A stretch of 64,000 nucleotides of DNA from Phoronis australis (Eukaryota; Phoronida; Phoronidae): assembly GCA_002633005.1 (NCBI GenBank), contig NMRA01000142.1, positions 287,356 to 351,355 on the forward strand. The letters run 5' to 3'. The position numbers were made by a program, and so were the translations under genes. Below, in pieces: positions 36,007 through 47,467 of the stretch. Each line of letters begins with the position of its first letter. The stretch's first letter is position 1. The notes beneath the pieces are model-generated. The model had not been told where the DNA came from. It made no database searches and was given only the letters and a program-made list of their open reading frames with translations.

Positions 36007-36525
36007 TTGAATTTCTGAAAATTTTCCACCCAATTTCGACATGAAACAAGGCATAATATCAAACCATGGAGGACGAGAATAGAAAAAGGAACCCCAGCAC
36101 CGAAAGTACTGCATTAAATACGATTACTGAGAAGATGACGCAAACTTCACTGGATTTTGTTATGTTCGTGGTTTTCATTAAACTTGGAGAGTTCAAAACA
36201 TAACCTTATATGGCACTGGTAGCTAGAATCATAGATTGTGTAAGTTGTGCAAAACAATTCTCTGAAATCTGATTATGACTCATGAGCATGTGATCTTTAG
36301 TTCTGACAAACAAGTTTTCTGTTGAGAGTTAGACAGCATAGTGAATAGATGTATCTTGTAGATCTAGAATAAACCCACGTAAAACCCTAACACAGAGTTG
36401 TGTTTGAAAGAGGTTTTCATACAGATTTTACAAATATTACCCCACTCCGTGAGGCAGATCGCAGTGCCTGTGAAAGTGTTCATCCTGAAATTCTGAGGTT
36501 TTAAAAGACACTAACATCGCCCGAA
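36007..36525. other. Non-genic stretch
   Basis: Homology with the unit A flank ends at about 36006. No gene or repeat recognised. Confidence 0.45.
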
Positions 36526-36711
36526 ATGATCAAAACTTTGAGAGAGCAACTGATAGACCCTGCCCTAAACGAGATTAAGAGCTTCTATGAATCCAAAATG
36601 AAGGAAAAGGACGACCAGATTCATGACCTCAACTTGGTGCAAGTGAGGTACCTTCAAAATAGTGTGGACAGTCTCGAGTAATATTCTCGCAGAAATAGTA
36701 TAGTCTCCACT
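36526..36711 (+). pseudogene. Non-LTR retrotransposon ORF1 fragment
   Basis: From the ATG at 36526 a coiled-coil-like stretch (IKSFYESKMKEKDDQIHDL, NSVDSLE) runs to a TAA at 36679, immediately followed in the same frame by YSRRNSIV. The LEQYSRRN motif is a hallmark of ORF1 proteins of LINE-type elements; here the Gln codon is TAA. A short dead fragment. Confidence 0.6.
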
Positions 36712-36730
36712 GAGTCAACGAGCCATGAAT

Positions 36731-36867
36731 AAGGCGAGACAATTGGCGTTTCAATTTTATACTACTTGTAGTATAAAATTAGACCCAGCAGTTGAACTGA
36801 TAGTTGTTTTCAAACCCCTTCGGACAAGTACCGTAGTATAAAATTGAAACGCCAATTATCTCGCCTT
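36731..36867. repeat. Foldback MITE with nested palindrome
   Basis: Arms 36731-36765 and 36833-36867 (AAGGCGAGACAATTGGCGTT...) match as inverted complements in 34 of 35 bases. The left arm end is itself mirrored at once: AATTTTATACTAC, TT, GTAGTATAAAATT. A direct repeat CCCAGC(A/G)GTTGAACTGATAG...CCCCTTCGGA stands at about 36784 and 36880. Confidence 0.8.
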
Positions 36868-36927
36868 CATTGCATATACCCAGCGGTTGAACTGATAGTG
36901 TTGTTTTCAAACCCCTTCGGAAAATTT

Positions 36928-37264
36928 TTCAGTTTGCTGTACGTGTAAACTGAAGTCACCCATCCCTTTATTGAACAAGAGCAATGTTGTGTATAAGGTT
37001 GAATGTGACAACTGTAAGGAATTCTATATAGGACACACACAGAGACGCCTCTGTGACAGGTTGAAAGAACATGACACCTCAGAGAAAAGTAACATATATA
37101 GGCATTGTATTAGCTACAATCACCAAGCCAACTCTGTTAGTATTATCTGCAGAGAACCTAATAAGGAGTTACTGTACATTAAAAAGTCATTGGCCATTCA
37201 GAACCAGCATGCCACTGATTCTCTGAATAACATGCAGAGTTCTGTGACCCTGCAGCTATGGTGA
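36928..37264 (+). pseudogene. Penelope-like element GIY-YIG endonuclease fragment
   Basis: The open frame reads CKLKSPIPLLNKSNVVYKV, then CDNCKEFYIGHTQRRLCDRLKEH: the VYKV...FYIG pair is the GIY-YIG signature and CxxC with RLKEH is typical of the endonuclease domain at the C-terminus of Penelope-like retroelements. It ends QSSVTLQLW with a TGA. The RT domain upstream is missing (5'-truncated copy). A hammerhead-ribozyme core lies about 100 bp downstream, as known for such elements. Confidence 0.72.
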
Positions 37265-37368
37265 TGACCAGCTACTGACCATATTCTATGTATCTTTCAC
37301 TTCACTCTATGGATGTTTCCTGAGCTGTATGTTGGCACTTGTTGTCCTAAATTGTTGTAAATATGATC

Positions 37369-37396
37369 CTGATGATGTCTAATGAAAAGACGAAAC
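37369..37396 (+). ncRNA. Hammerhead ribozyme core of a Penelope-like element
   Basis: CTGATGA, a 4-bp stem (GTCT/AGAC) with a 7-base loop, then GAAAC: the two conserved hammerhead boxes joined by stem II. Stem III could be CGTT/AACA with a mismatch; the following base is G where H is needed for cleavage, and stem I is weak, so this copy is probably inactive. Confidence 0.55.
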
Positions 37397-37619
37397 GTTG
37401 AATTGAACATGAACTTTTTATTTGTGCGGCCATCGTCCGGTTTGTGGCCAAAAACTGATCAGTTTGGTGTTAATTTTCACTGAACATTATTGCGTCCCGG
37501 CTGGTTGTACGAGCCGGATTCAATCTCAAAATCCATTTCATTGTTGCGCTAAACACCCAATGAGAACGAAATGATTCCAATTTGATTAAGGAATAATTTC
37601 AGGCTAACGGAAGAGCCAT

Positions 37620-38004
37620 CCTGACCGGCGACAGTCGACTGAGTTCATTGTTAGTCTATAGCCGTTTATTAAAGCACTAAAAAGTGCGTGAGTTTTTAGT
37701 AGACGCTGAGTAGGTTACCACGGAGAAATTCATCAAACCAACATACTAGTCATTTGTACTGAGGTCGACTGGAAGTTACGGAGGCGGAAACCTGTTTTCC
37801 CAGTGGCCTCGGGTGGTCGTCCTCCGTCCGCGGCAGACAAAACGCTTAACTTTTCACCGTTAGAGGCGCTAGCGATTGAGCGGGACCTTACAAATGGAGT
37901 ATTTTATCTCGTCTTTTGTTTCGCGGGGTTTTTGTTTTCATGTGAAGAGCTGAGCATGAGCTAAAACGAATTTCCATTTCGTGACTACCTTCCAGTTGAT
38001 CCAG
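37620..38004 (+). promoter_or_regulatory. TERT promoter region and 5' noncoding exon
   Basis: About 380 bp conserved with 27400-27743, ending in a donor CCAG|GTGAGC at 38004. The downstream coding exon starts one base before its ATG with a strong acceptor (TTTTTTTCAG-like), which argues for an upstream untranslated exon here. The transcription start cannot be fixed. Confidence 0.5.
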
Positions 38005-38240
38005 GTGAGCAATTAAACCATTTTTGTTACTAATCCATCAGAATTTTCTATTATGCACCTGAGTTCAGTTGTCTGGACAAAATGGTGAGTGTGAAATGCA
38101 GTCTGTCTCTGGCTTCTGGACCTTAGTTCCCAGCGCCGCCAGCGGCAGTGGTCTGTACTAGCACACCCACCCCATCCCCCAATGACTTTGGTGCGCCACC
38201 CATGTATTGTAATGTACGCATTTCAACCCCATGTACTTCA

Positions 38241-38336
38241 AACAGGTGGTAATCTACACACACTGCACACACACGCACGCACACACACACAGAGGCGCGC
38301 GCACGCCCACCCACCCCCCNNNNNNNNNNNNNNNNN

Positions 38337-38370
<34 letters not shown>

Positions 38371-38378
38371 CCGCACAT
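38241..38378. repeat. CA microsatellite with a 17-base gap
   Basis: CA/CACG dinucleotide repeat with N at 38320-38336, inside the first TERT intron. The open frames across it are artefacts. Confidence 0.9.
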
Positions 38379-38885
38379 CCGGTACATGCATACATTTCAT
38401 TCTTTGTAATTTGCTGTTTTGCAATGCATAAAGCAAAACTGCCTGTGTGTCGGGCCATACCACACAACAGGTGGCGCAGCTGCCCATGTTAACAGCTATT
38501 TTTGTTTTATTAGTTTGAAATGTTTTTATTTTTTCTTGTTAAATGTTAAAAGTGTGTGACAAGCCAACTCTATAAAACAGAAAATTCCATATGGCAGGCG
38601 TGAAGTAGTGTCCCTGTCAATTCAGTGATTCCTATTTTTTTTCAAGTTACCAGCATTGTTATTTGTGATGTTCGGTGTTGTAAATCGACTTTATGAAAAC
38701 TTTGATTTTTATGTCGTCTGCTTCCCTCTTTAAATTTCACTGTGCAATTTACAGATTTGATGTATTTTTTCTGCAGTTTGCTTATGTTTTCGAATACCAT
38801 CACTTCTCATTGTATGTAATGGGTATAGTTATTGTTATTATCTTACAGTAGAAAACTTATTATATCTTAAATTTTCTTTTTCAGA

Positions 38886-41800
38886 ATGGACATTCTAAGT
38901 AGTGTGTACACTCACGTGATAACTGTTGGACAATTCTTGGCCGAAAATGGACTCCAAAATCAACAGTATGAAAGGTGCATACAGCTATGGAGACAGGGTT
39001 TTGTCACGGGTGATCTGACAAGAGGCACACTTAGTGGGACCTTAGAATTCCTCCGCTATAGCAACCAAGTGACCAAGTTGGGGACCCCTGACCTTCTGAC
39101 AGGGCTTCATCTAGGATTTCAAAAATAAAGCATCCAGACTGGGTACTTTCCCTATATCGCAGAGAAATGACATGAGACTGCATTTTGATGACCCCAAGTC
39201 AAATTATTGACATATATATTTTGGTATGGTTGACAGGTCTACAATAAGGTTTATTGTATCTAACATCATATCTGAACAAAGTTTTTTATTCTGGATAGTT
39301 AAGGTAAACACCAGAGCTTACTTGTTCATTTTGCTTATGCGTCCATATGCTGAACGGGATGCGGAAATGCTGAAGAGGGCGTCCCAGATAGGGTGTCTAA
39401 ATTTGAGTCATGGTGTCCATTTCGACTCTCTGAATGCCCATTAGATGAAGACCTGCCCCCCTGGGTCCTCCTCTGGATTGGTGCCTGACATACCTAATCT
39501 TTTGTGTGGTATGCCATTGCAATATTATACCTTCTACTTGCAAAATTCACCAAACTTTTGCTCGTTTGTTTGGGTATTACTATCTGTGTGAACTAAGTGG
39601 TCACTAAGTTTCGAGATGAATTTGTAATATATTTTTTCAGATCTTGTGACATTCACCTTACTGATATGTAATAAGTGAAAATATGTTCTCTCTGTTTAAT
39701 TATCAAAATTTAATCATTGCAGTATTGCATTTGTTTATAAACTAATAGATGCAGAAGTAATTTTGTACTCATGACAAACAAAAGTTTTGTTTATAAACTG
39801 AACTCTGCTCCTTAAAACTCGGAGAAAACTGTTTATGAATTTATCATAAGGTTTGGATTCTTGTAGTACTTGCATACAAAGTCCAAATTTCAGACTTTTA
39901 ACTATTATCTTTTCAGGTATTCACCACGATTCAATGATATTGTTCTAGCTGATTTCAAGCCCATTCCAACGATGGACGGAAAAGTTAAGGAACACAACTT
40001 TACTTTGAACGAACTATTGATACAGGCTGTCACAGTATGTTTATTAAAATACAAACAATGACGGATCCCGGGGTGATATTTCGTCATATGGACCGAAAAT
40101 GAGCGATATTGCTTTCTCGAAATCCATATGACTTGATGCGCCTAGAGGAGTGGTCTATATTTGTTTTGTTCCACGACCACTGATACTTCTTTCCTCAAAT
40201 TTGTTCATCTTTTATTAGATTAGTTTATTCTTAGTGTACCGGGTTTGATGTTTTGACATTGTCAGGTCACTTTGTGGTCAAGATTTGTGGTTTCTACAGC
40301 GTCCGATTGATCAGTTCGCGAATAGGAACATCTGATGTCTAAAATGAAACGGTCTAAGTTACGATATTTTGGAAGTTGTAGCACATTTCAGCCTATCAGA
40401 AGACAGAAATATCAATTGCCATGCAATAATAAATCATAAGTGTGCCTGAGTGTTGTCATTTATTGTACTGGTGCACAGAAAGGGCATGGTCTCATGAGAA
40501 TTTATGGTAAATCAATTTGAATTTCGAAATTTTGTATTTTTTTTAAAGCTTGCAACTTCATTGCTTTAAATCCTAAAAATAATTTCTGATAATGTAGTTT
40601 AACAACACTCCTTAACTATTGTGCCACTAATGAATTAAAACTTTTCTTAACATTTGTTACTAAATTCCACATGCTTGCCTTGCTAAGTGTATACTGAATT
40701 GCTCTACACAAGTTATTTCGAAAGATAACGTTTTTCACAACTAAACACTCTGGATTAAAGCCCCACATAGTACTAAGTAGGTCAAGATGACATTCCAAAC
40801 ATCAAACTGCAATACATCAGGTTAACGACGGTGCATTTTCCCTCTGAAGCAATCGGTGACCTTCATTCGGTCCATTGTGTTATCATGTACAGTTGGGAAA
40901 GTTAACTCGCTGTATTAAAAACAAAACGAAGTGTTCCCCCCATACAGTGGTTTTCAAAGATGTGTGGGGGTTTAAAACACTAAATAAGTGCACTTAAAAT
41001 GTCCTAAGTGCAGTTTCCATAGTCTTATTCATTCTTTCTCTAATGTGATGTTCTTCGTTGGCTGTTTTATTGATATGTTGGTACGCTCTTCAGCATTCAT
41101 GACAAAATAGCCAGCTATCAGCTTAATTTTAAAAAAATTTCAGATTTTATTGAAGAAGAATAATGGTAAAGGTGGACAAAATATTATCTCACTGGGCTTC
41201 TCACAGGTGAGTTATTGCCTTAACACAGAATTCTACAAATATTTCAAATCTCCGATGACAATTCTTCCTAAAAAAAGGAAACTGCTCCCCGTGTCTTCCA
41301 CAGATACAAAAAGTTAGCCTTTGGGAATGATTTTTATTCATTTTTTCATCAACGGTTTGCTTGCCGGCTTATGCAATTAATAGCTTGAAGTGATTACACG
41401 TATTTGCCCAATAATTTTTGTAAAAACATCCGATTGGTCTCACCTTTTTCCTTACTCGGGCAAGAAATAATTTCTGGAGTTCATACGAATCATTTGTTAT
41501 TGTTGTTTGCTGCGTTGGGTTAGCTTCCGTAACTGAAGCAGTTCGGCAGTCTTTGTTATTCCGTTTTATTGCAACTAATTTCCAATTCAATCAAAGATTC
41601 GGCACACGGTGATGTTCTTTTGAAAGAGCAAATATGCCCTTGAAGAATATTGTTTTTGACACCAGACAGGGCCCCCAATCCCTTCATCTGGGGGCTGAAT
41701 ATCGGCCCCATTCTCCTTGAAACATACTGAAAAATCACACGAAATTCCCCTCATGAGGCCCAAAAATTCCCCTCAAGTGACTGAAAAATTCCCCTCGAGA

Positions 41801-42600
41801 TTCGAAATACTTGTAACTCACACAAGTGACAATTTGAAAGAGCACAAAATGTTAGTTTTGGCTACTTGAGGCGGAGACTATGAGGGATTGCATTAGGGTG
41901 GGGGGTGCTATTGATGGTGATCGGAAGAAGGCACAGGGATCTTTCCCTTCGGGTGAACGAGGGCCCTGCCAGAGTATGATTTATACCAGTAGCTGGTTCA
42001 TTAAAATATACAATTATTGACTCTCATCAATATATTGGTTTTCAGACCCAAAAATGTGATCTATTATATCATTACATCCGCTATATAATTCATGGAAGGA
42101 GGTTATGTTTGGGATTTCAATGAGATGTCGGTCAACTATAAGTTTTGTACCCAAAGTATGGAGATTTTGAAAGCATTTGTACGAGATGCCCAAAATGTAC
42201 AAAAGGAACAATCGATTATATTTTTGGAAATTTATGTTTGTGTTCATACAAAATATCCCGCAATTGAATCGCAATGAAATCCCCAGTACTTTTCGCAAAG
42301 GCTTAAAAGAATTAATGACGTTACCACGGAAGCGGTGAATATATGAGCCGTCAATGTATTGATTTATATTACGCGTGCGACGGTGCGACCTACCACGTAC
42401 CTACCATTAATACTAAAACTTGTCAAATTCATTTAATTATAAAGGTCCTTCTATATGCAATTCCGTACCAGTCACCATGATAGCACTTAATTGTCCCTTT
42501 TTAAAAAACAAGTTAAATGTCACCTTTCTAGTATGACTCAATGAACCATCAAGTTTATCTACCTAGTATCTATCTATCGATCGATCGATCGATTGATCGA

Positions 42601-42640
<40 letters not shown>

Positions 42641-45294
42641 TCTGTCTATCTATTAACCTCTGCTGATTTTATAATTTCATAATCTGTCGAACTTATCAAA
42701 ATGCTATCAAATTGAATGTTTTTACTGTTTCAGAACAAGGGAAAGACTTGCTTTGCTTTAGTGAACTCGATGAATCCGTCACTGGAATTGTATGGGATCA
42801 GTCCCGCATTCCAGGAAATGAGTAAAAATATTTGGAAAATTCTTCATACTATGTGAGTAAAATATAAGGTGATGTTCATGAAAAATGGACTGTTTATTAA
42901 TTTGTATTTTTAAAATTGTCATCATTATTTGGTTGAATCTTGGCCACAACTTTGATATTGTTTCTTTCGACCTTAATATAGTTAATGTTTAAACCTGTTA
43001 CTTGTTCCAAGAAACTGACTAAATTCATTTTTGACAAAAGTCTTAAGATTTGTCTCAACTTCCACACTTTGAAACTTCCTCATCTGGTAAGTTAGTCAAA
43101 ATTTAGACAAAACTTAAGTCAAACTTAAGATCTATTCCTTGAAACGGAATTGAGACAGATTTAAAACTTATAATTGACTGAAATTTAAGGTTTGTCTTAG
43201 CCAATTCAGTTTTCTTGGAACAGGACCCCAGTAATGTAAGTGTCCTATCTCAACTAAGATGTCGTGTTATACTTGTTGAAATGGTATTTGCATTCATTTA
43301 ATTAAATAATGAATTGGTGTTTTACGTGCAAGTCAACGCACTTAATGAATATCTGAGCCGCGTTAAATTTGCTACTACTTGTTACAATAAATTTTTGAAA
43401 AAAAAAATTGCTACTCACGTTATAAACTTAATGAGTACTTACTGAAAATTTATTTCAGTGTCGGAGATGCCTGTTTACTGATGCTGTTAACCCAGCTGTC
43501 CATCTTTGTGAAGAAAAGTGAGAGCTTCCTACAGATAGCAGGTGCATTTGGAGGTTTGGTGGATATCATGTCTGTCGCATATGACATGTTCTAGTTCTAT
43601 AGACAAGTTGTACTTTTCTGAGAAATGTATTTTAAAACTGCTATATACTGCTGTTTTGCTGTCAAATACAAGTTTAAGCTCAGGGCTGGCACGTTTGGTC
43701 TTCCAAAGCCCCGTAATCCTTTGTTTGAATTAAAATTGATTACTAGTACAATAAAATGCTTGGAATTTTTATGAAGGCCCGTACTGCTTCACGGTAACAA
43801 GCAACTGTAGTGAACCTGATCTAAAAAAGTGAGGAATTGTCTGTTTTTGTCAAGTCTAAAAATCACTCCTATTACGAGTACAAAACAAGATGGAGATTGA
43901 TTTTATTCCTCCCAGAATTCCCCGAGTACTACCATGAGACTGATTTTATAATGGCAAATGACCCATATCAAAAGTTAGTTTTTGACAGGAGTTAAGGTTT
44001 CATTTGAAAAGGATTTCAAAACTCATTACATGTTGCTTGGAATAAAGATGTGCTAATTTTTTTCTGACATTGTTGTTTTTTGAAAATCTAGAATGGATTA
44101 CCCAATTGTAGGGCATCCCTTACAGCTGAAATTGGTTCAAGCCAAATTAAGGCAAAAGGCAGTCTCTAAAAACAAGGAGTCCAAGTTAAAGAAGACCGAA
44201 TCTTCTCGTAAAACCTCATATGAAGTGAAAAGAAAACAGTTGCCTAGTCAGAACAGAGCAAGAGGAAAGAATGATGAAAATGATGGTGTTTCAGAAAAAA
44301 GAAATCTAATGTGTGACTCACTCATAGAATTGGATGAATCGCCATTACCTATAAATATGCAGAGGAGTGGAGATCAGTTGCCATTGGTTCCAAAACTACA
44401 GGTCTCCAACTTCTCAATGTCGCAACAAACACGAAAAAAATCATGTGTGGCTGAGAACAGGTGTGACTGTGCTACCGCATCTCAATTTGAGGGTTGCATT
44501 TCACCAGTCTTTTCCAAGTCTCAGGAGAGTTTGTGTAATTTTGATTCGGGATTGTTGGAATTCACTGAATCATCTGCTCATCATTCAGATCACATTGAAC
44601 ATGCAATAGCAAGTTGGCAGTTTCCAAAGAGCCCGCAGCCAGTGTCGCTAAAAGACTTGAGCGTTCAAAGCTTTGATCAACGCGGAAGTGGAATGAGCAC
44701 TCTTAAAAAATTCCAAACTCAGCCAATGAGAGTGTTACACAAAACTGACCAGCAACAATTTGACAGCGGTTACCTTAGCAGAACTTGCACGAATCCTATT
44801 AGTTTAGAAAAAAGTCCAGCCCCAATGTCTCCAGTAGATCCTAGTTCACAGAGATCATGTTTGGATCGCCAGATGTCCAATTTCACGGATGGAGCGCTAC
44901 ATGATTGCTCACATGAACTGCCAAGTTTTTACATCAGTACTGTTTCTGAAGAGATGCCAAAATGTTCTAGAGGGTGTGGCAAGATGGCGCATGTGTTGAC
45001 TGTATCCACAACTAACTGCTCAGGAAACAATTTGCACTTTTCATCACAGAACCGGTCGTCATGTTCAAATAGAAGCAATAAAAGGAAGCTAGAATGTTAT
45101 CTGTCATCGGCTGATGTCCTTCAATCAAAATGCAGAAAGACTGTTCTCAATGAAGAGACAGTTAATTCGTGCACAAGTCAATGTCTGACTGTTTCCAGCT
45201 CCGCTGAAGTTGCAAATGGCAGTGATGTTTTGAAGAAGCCTACAAGGGGACGCCGTGGGAAAAAGAGACCCAAGATTTCTAAGTGCAGCTACAG
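38886..45294 (+). CDS. TERT: Telomerase reverse transcriptase, N-terminal (TEN) domain and linker
   Basis: Catalytic subunit of telomerase; the TEN domain binds DNA and supports processivity. Exons: 38886-38974 (MDILSSVYTHVITVGQF, compare fish LDILRSLYPVVQTLEEF), 39917-40034, 41144-41206 (NIISLGF, human NVLAFGF), 42734-42852, 43459-43541 (VGDACLLMLLTQLSIFV, human VGDDVLVHLLARCALFV) and 44112-45294. All have GT-AG borders with agreeing phases. The join 43541/44112 gives LQIAGHPLQL, matching human YQVCGPPLYQL, so the ATG at 44093 is not a gene start. The last exon is a basic, Ser-rich linker (393 codons) ending RGRRGKKRPK with donor CAG|GTGAGG; its TGA lies in the donor. No CP/T/RT motifs follow in the window. 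Confidence 0.87.
42568..42652. repeat. Compound tetranucleotide microsatellite
   Basis: CGAT, then CTGT, then CTAT blocks in TERT intron 3. Confidence 0.9.
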
Positions 45295-46170
45295 GTGAGG
45301 CTTTGTTTTATTTTCACATATTAAATACTATTTTCATAAAATGTGTGCGAATGATGTATTCGTCTGTACACTTTGTTATGTTCATAATGCCATAATATGG
45401 AGGTAGTATGAGATTGCTGGAACCATGGCTCTAACCCACACAGAACTGATGAACTTTTATGGTTAACTTGACATGCAGAGATAATAAAACCAATGAAGAT
45501 GGATATAATGTATAATAACCACTGCTGACAGTAAAGTTACATTCAACATTCCAGGCATTTTGGCCCTTTGTCCGTGGTCAAACATGTGGTATGAGACAAA
45601 GGCTGGCCATTAAAGAAAGTGAATTGTACACTAATTGATTAAAACTCTCATACATGATGTGAATATTCCAAATAAAATATAGCCATCAAGATACTACTAA
45701 AACATAGCTTTAGGTAATAATGGTTAAAAATACAAATAATTTAAAAATGCTAAAAATTACATTTTAGTAACGGTAACATAAAAACACAATAACATGATGT
45801 TTTTTAGTAGTTATGTCTATCCATATTTTAAGTCTGCATAGCAGGACTTACTAATTTCTGAATTCAGTTCTATGAAAACACTACATTTTTCAGATTCTGC
45901 ATAATTATGCAGGCTCATACACATAAGTTACAACCATGTGATGAGCAGACGACCGCAATCCATGGTCATGTAGTGTGATCATTTTGACTGTGAGGCAAAC
46001 ACTCTGACTGTCAATCCACTTCTGTCTGTTCTGTTATTTACAATCTGTATATTATCAGTGCTGACCTGATTATGAAGAGTTTCTCTCTACCTCTTCCTCT
46101 TGTGTTGTTCATTTGTGTCAAGGTCTACTTGTGAACAGTTACTATGTTCTACTGGCTGTTCAACTACTTT
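45295..46170. other. Interval between the TERT exon and the giant gene
   Basis: Read for a further TERT exon and found none. AATAAA occurs on both strands (plus near 45670; minus near 45305). On the minus strand this is the expected 3' untranslated region of the giant gene. Confidence 0.5.
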
Positions 46171-47467
46171 TCAATGTTCTTCTCCACACCCCTCTTGTTC
46201 ATGGGAAGTCTGTTGCTGTCTTGACCTATTTATCCTTTCCTGTGTCTCTGTTGACTGTATACTTGATGGTGTGAGAATTGTTTGCTGTGCTCTTTGTCTT
46301 TGGGTCATTTGTGTCGTAGCTGTCATCTGACCAATAGCTTCTTCCACAGTTTCCTCTTGTTTATGGGTGGCTAGTTGCATACTTGACAAAATTGCACTTT
46401 CCTTTGTCACTGCTGAGTGTATGGTAGAGGCACTGACTATTGTTCGCTTCGCTCTTTGTCTTTGAGTCATTTGTGTCGTAACTGCCATCTGACCAATAGC
46501 TTCTTCTCCACGCTCCTCATGTTCATGGGAAGCCTGTTGCTGACTTGACATACTTGTCCTATCCTTTGTCTCTGTTGTCTGTGAAATGGAGGCAGTGACC
46601 ATTGTTCGATGTGCTGTTTGTCTTTGGTTCATTTGTGTCATAGCTGTCGTCTGACCAATAGCTTCTTCTGCACTTTCCTCTTGTTTAAAGGTGGCTAGTT
46701 GAAGTCTTGATGAAATTGCACTTTCCTTTGTTGCTGTTGAGTGTACGGCAGAGGCAGTGACAATTCTTCTCTGTGCTCTTTGTCTTTGATTCATTTGTGT
46801 CATAACTGCCGTCTGACCAACGACCTCTTCTCTATGCTCCTCTTGTACATGTGAAGCCACTTGCCGACTTGACATGCTTGTCCTTTCCTGTGTCTCTGTT
46901 GACTGTATACTGGATGCTGTGACAATTGTTTGCTGTGCTCTTTGTCTTTGGGTAGTTTGTGTCATAGCTGTCATCTGACCAATAGCTTCTTCTGCACGTT
47001 CCTCTTGTTTATGGGTGGCTAGTTGCAGACTTGACGAAATTGCACTTTCCTTTGTTGCTTTTGAGTGTACCTCAGAGGCAGTTACAATTGTTTGCTGTGC
47101 TCTTTGTCTTTGATTCATTTGTGTCATAACTGCCATCTGACCAACAACCTCTTTTCCACGCTCATCTTGTTCATGGGAAGCCACTTGCCGACTTGGCATG
47201 CTTATCCTTTCCTTTGTCTCTGTTGACTGTATACTGGATGCTGTTACAATTGTTTGCTGTGCTCTTTGTCTTTGGGTAATTTGTGTCATAGCTGCCATCT
47301 GACCAATAGCTTCTTCTGCACTTTCCTCTTGTTTATGGGTGGCTAGTTGCAGACTTGACAAAATTGCACTTTCTTTTGTTGCTTTTGCGTGTACAGTAGA
47401 GGCAGCAAATACAATTTGTTGTGCTTGTTGTCTGTGGTCCATTTGTGTCATGACTACCATATGTCCA
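46171..47467 (-). repeat. 54-aa coding repeats, two types alternating
   Basis: Eight units of 162 bp. Type A carries HSxATKESAISS and ATHKQEE; type B carries QSTETKER and ASHEQ(D/E). They mostly alternate, giving a 324-bp dimer period seen in DNA (AATAGCTTCTTC at 46337, 46661, 46985 and 47309). The array ends at the stop inside the last type B unit. Confidence 0.88.

Noticed and set aside
38886-39128. An 80-codon stand-alone gene
   Set aside because: The first 29 codons are the TERT exon; the rest reads into the intron past a donor (GTGCAT at 38975) whose phase fits the next exon.
44093-45298. A separate 401-codon gene starting MDYPIVGHPLQL
   Set aside because: The acceptor at 44111 with the donor at 43541 joins in phase and gives the TERT motif LQIAGHPLQL; the ATG lies in the intron and the terminal TGA lies in a splice donor.
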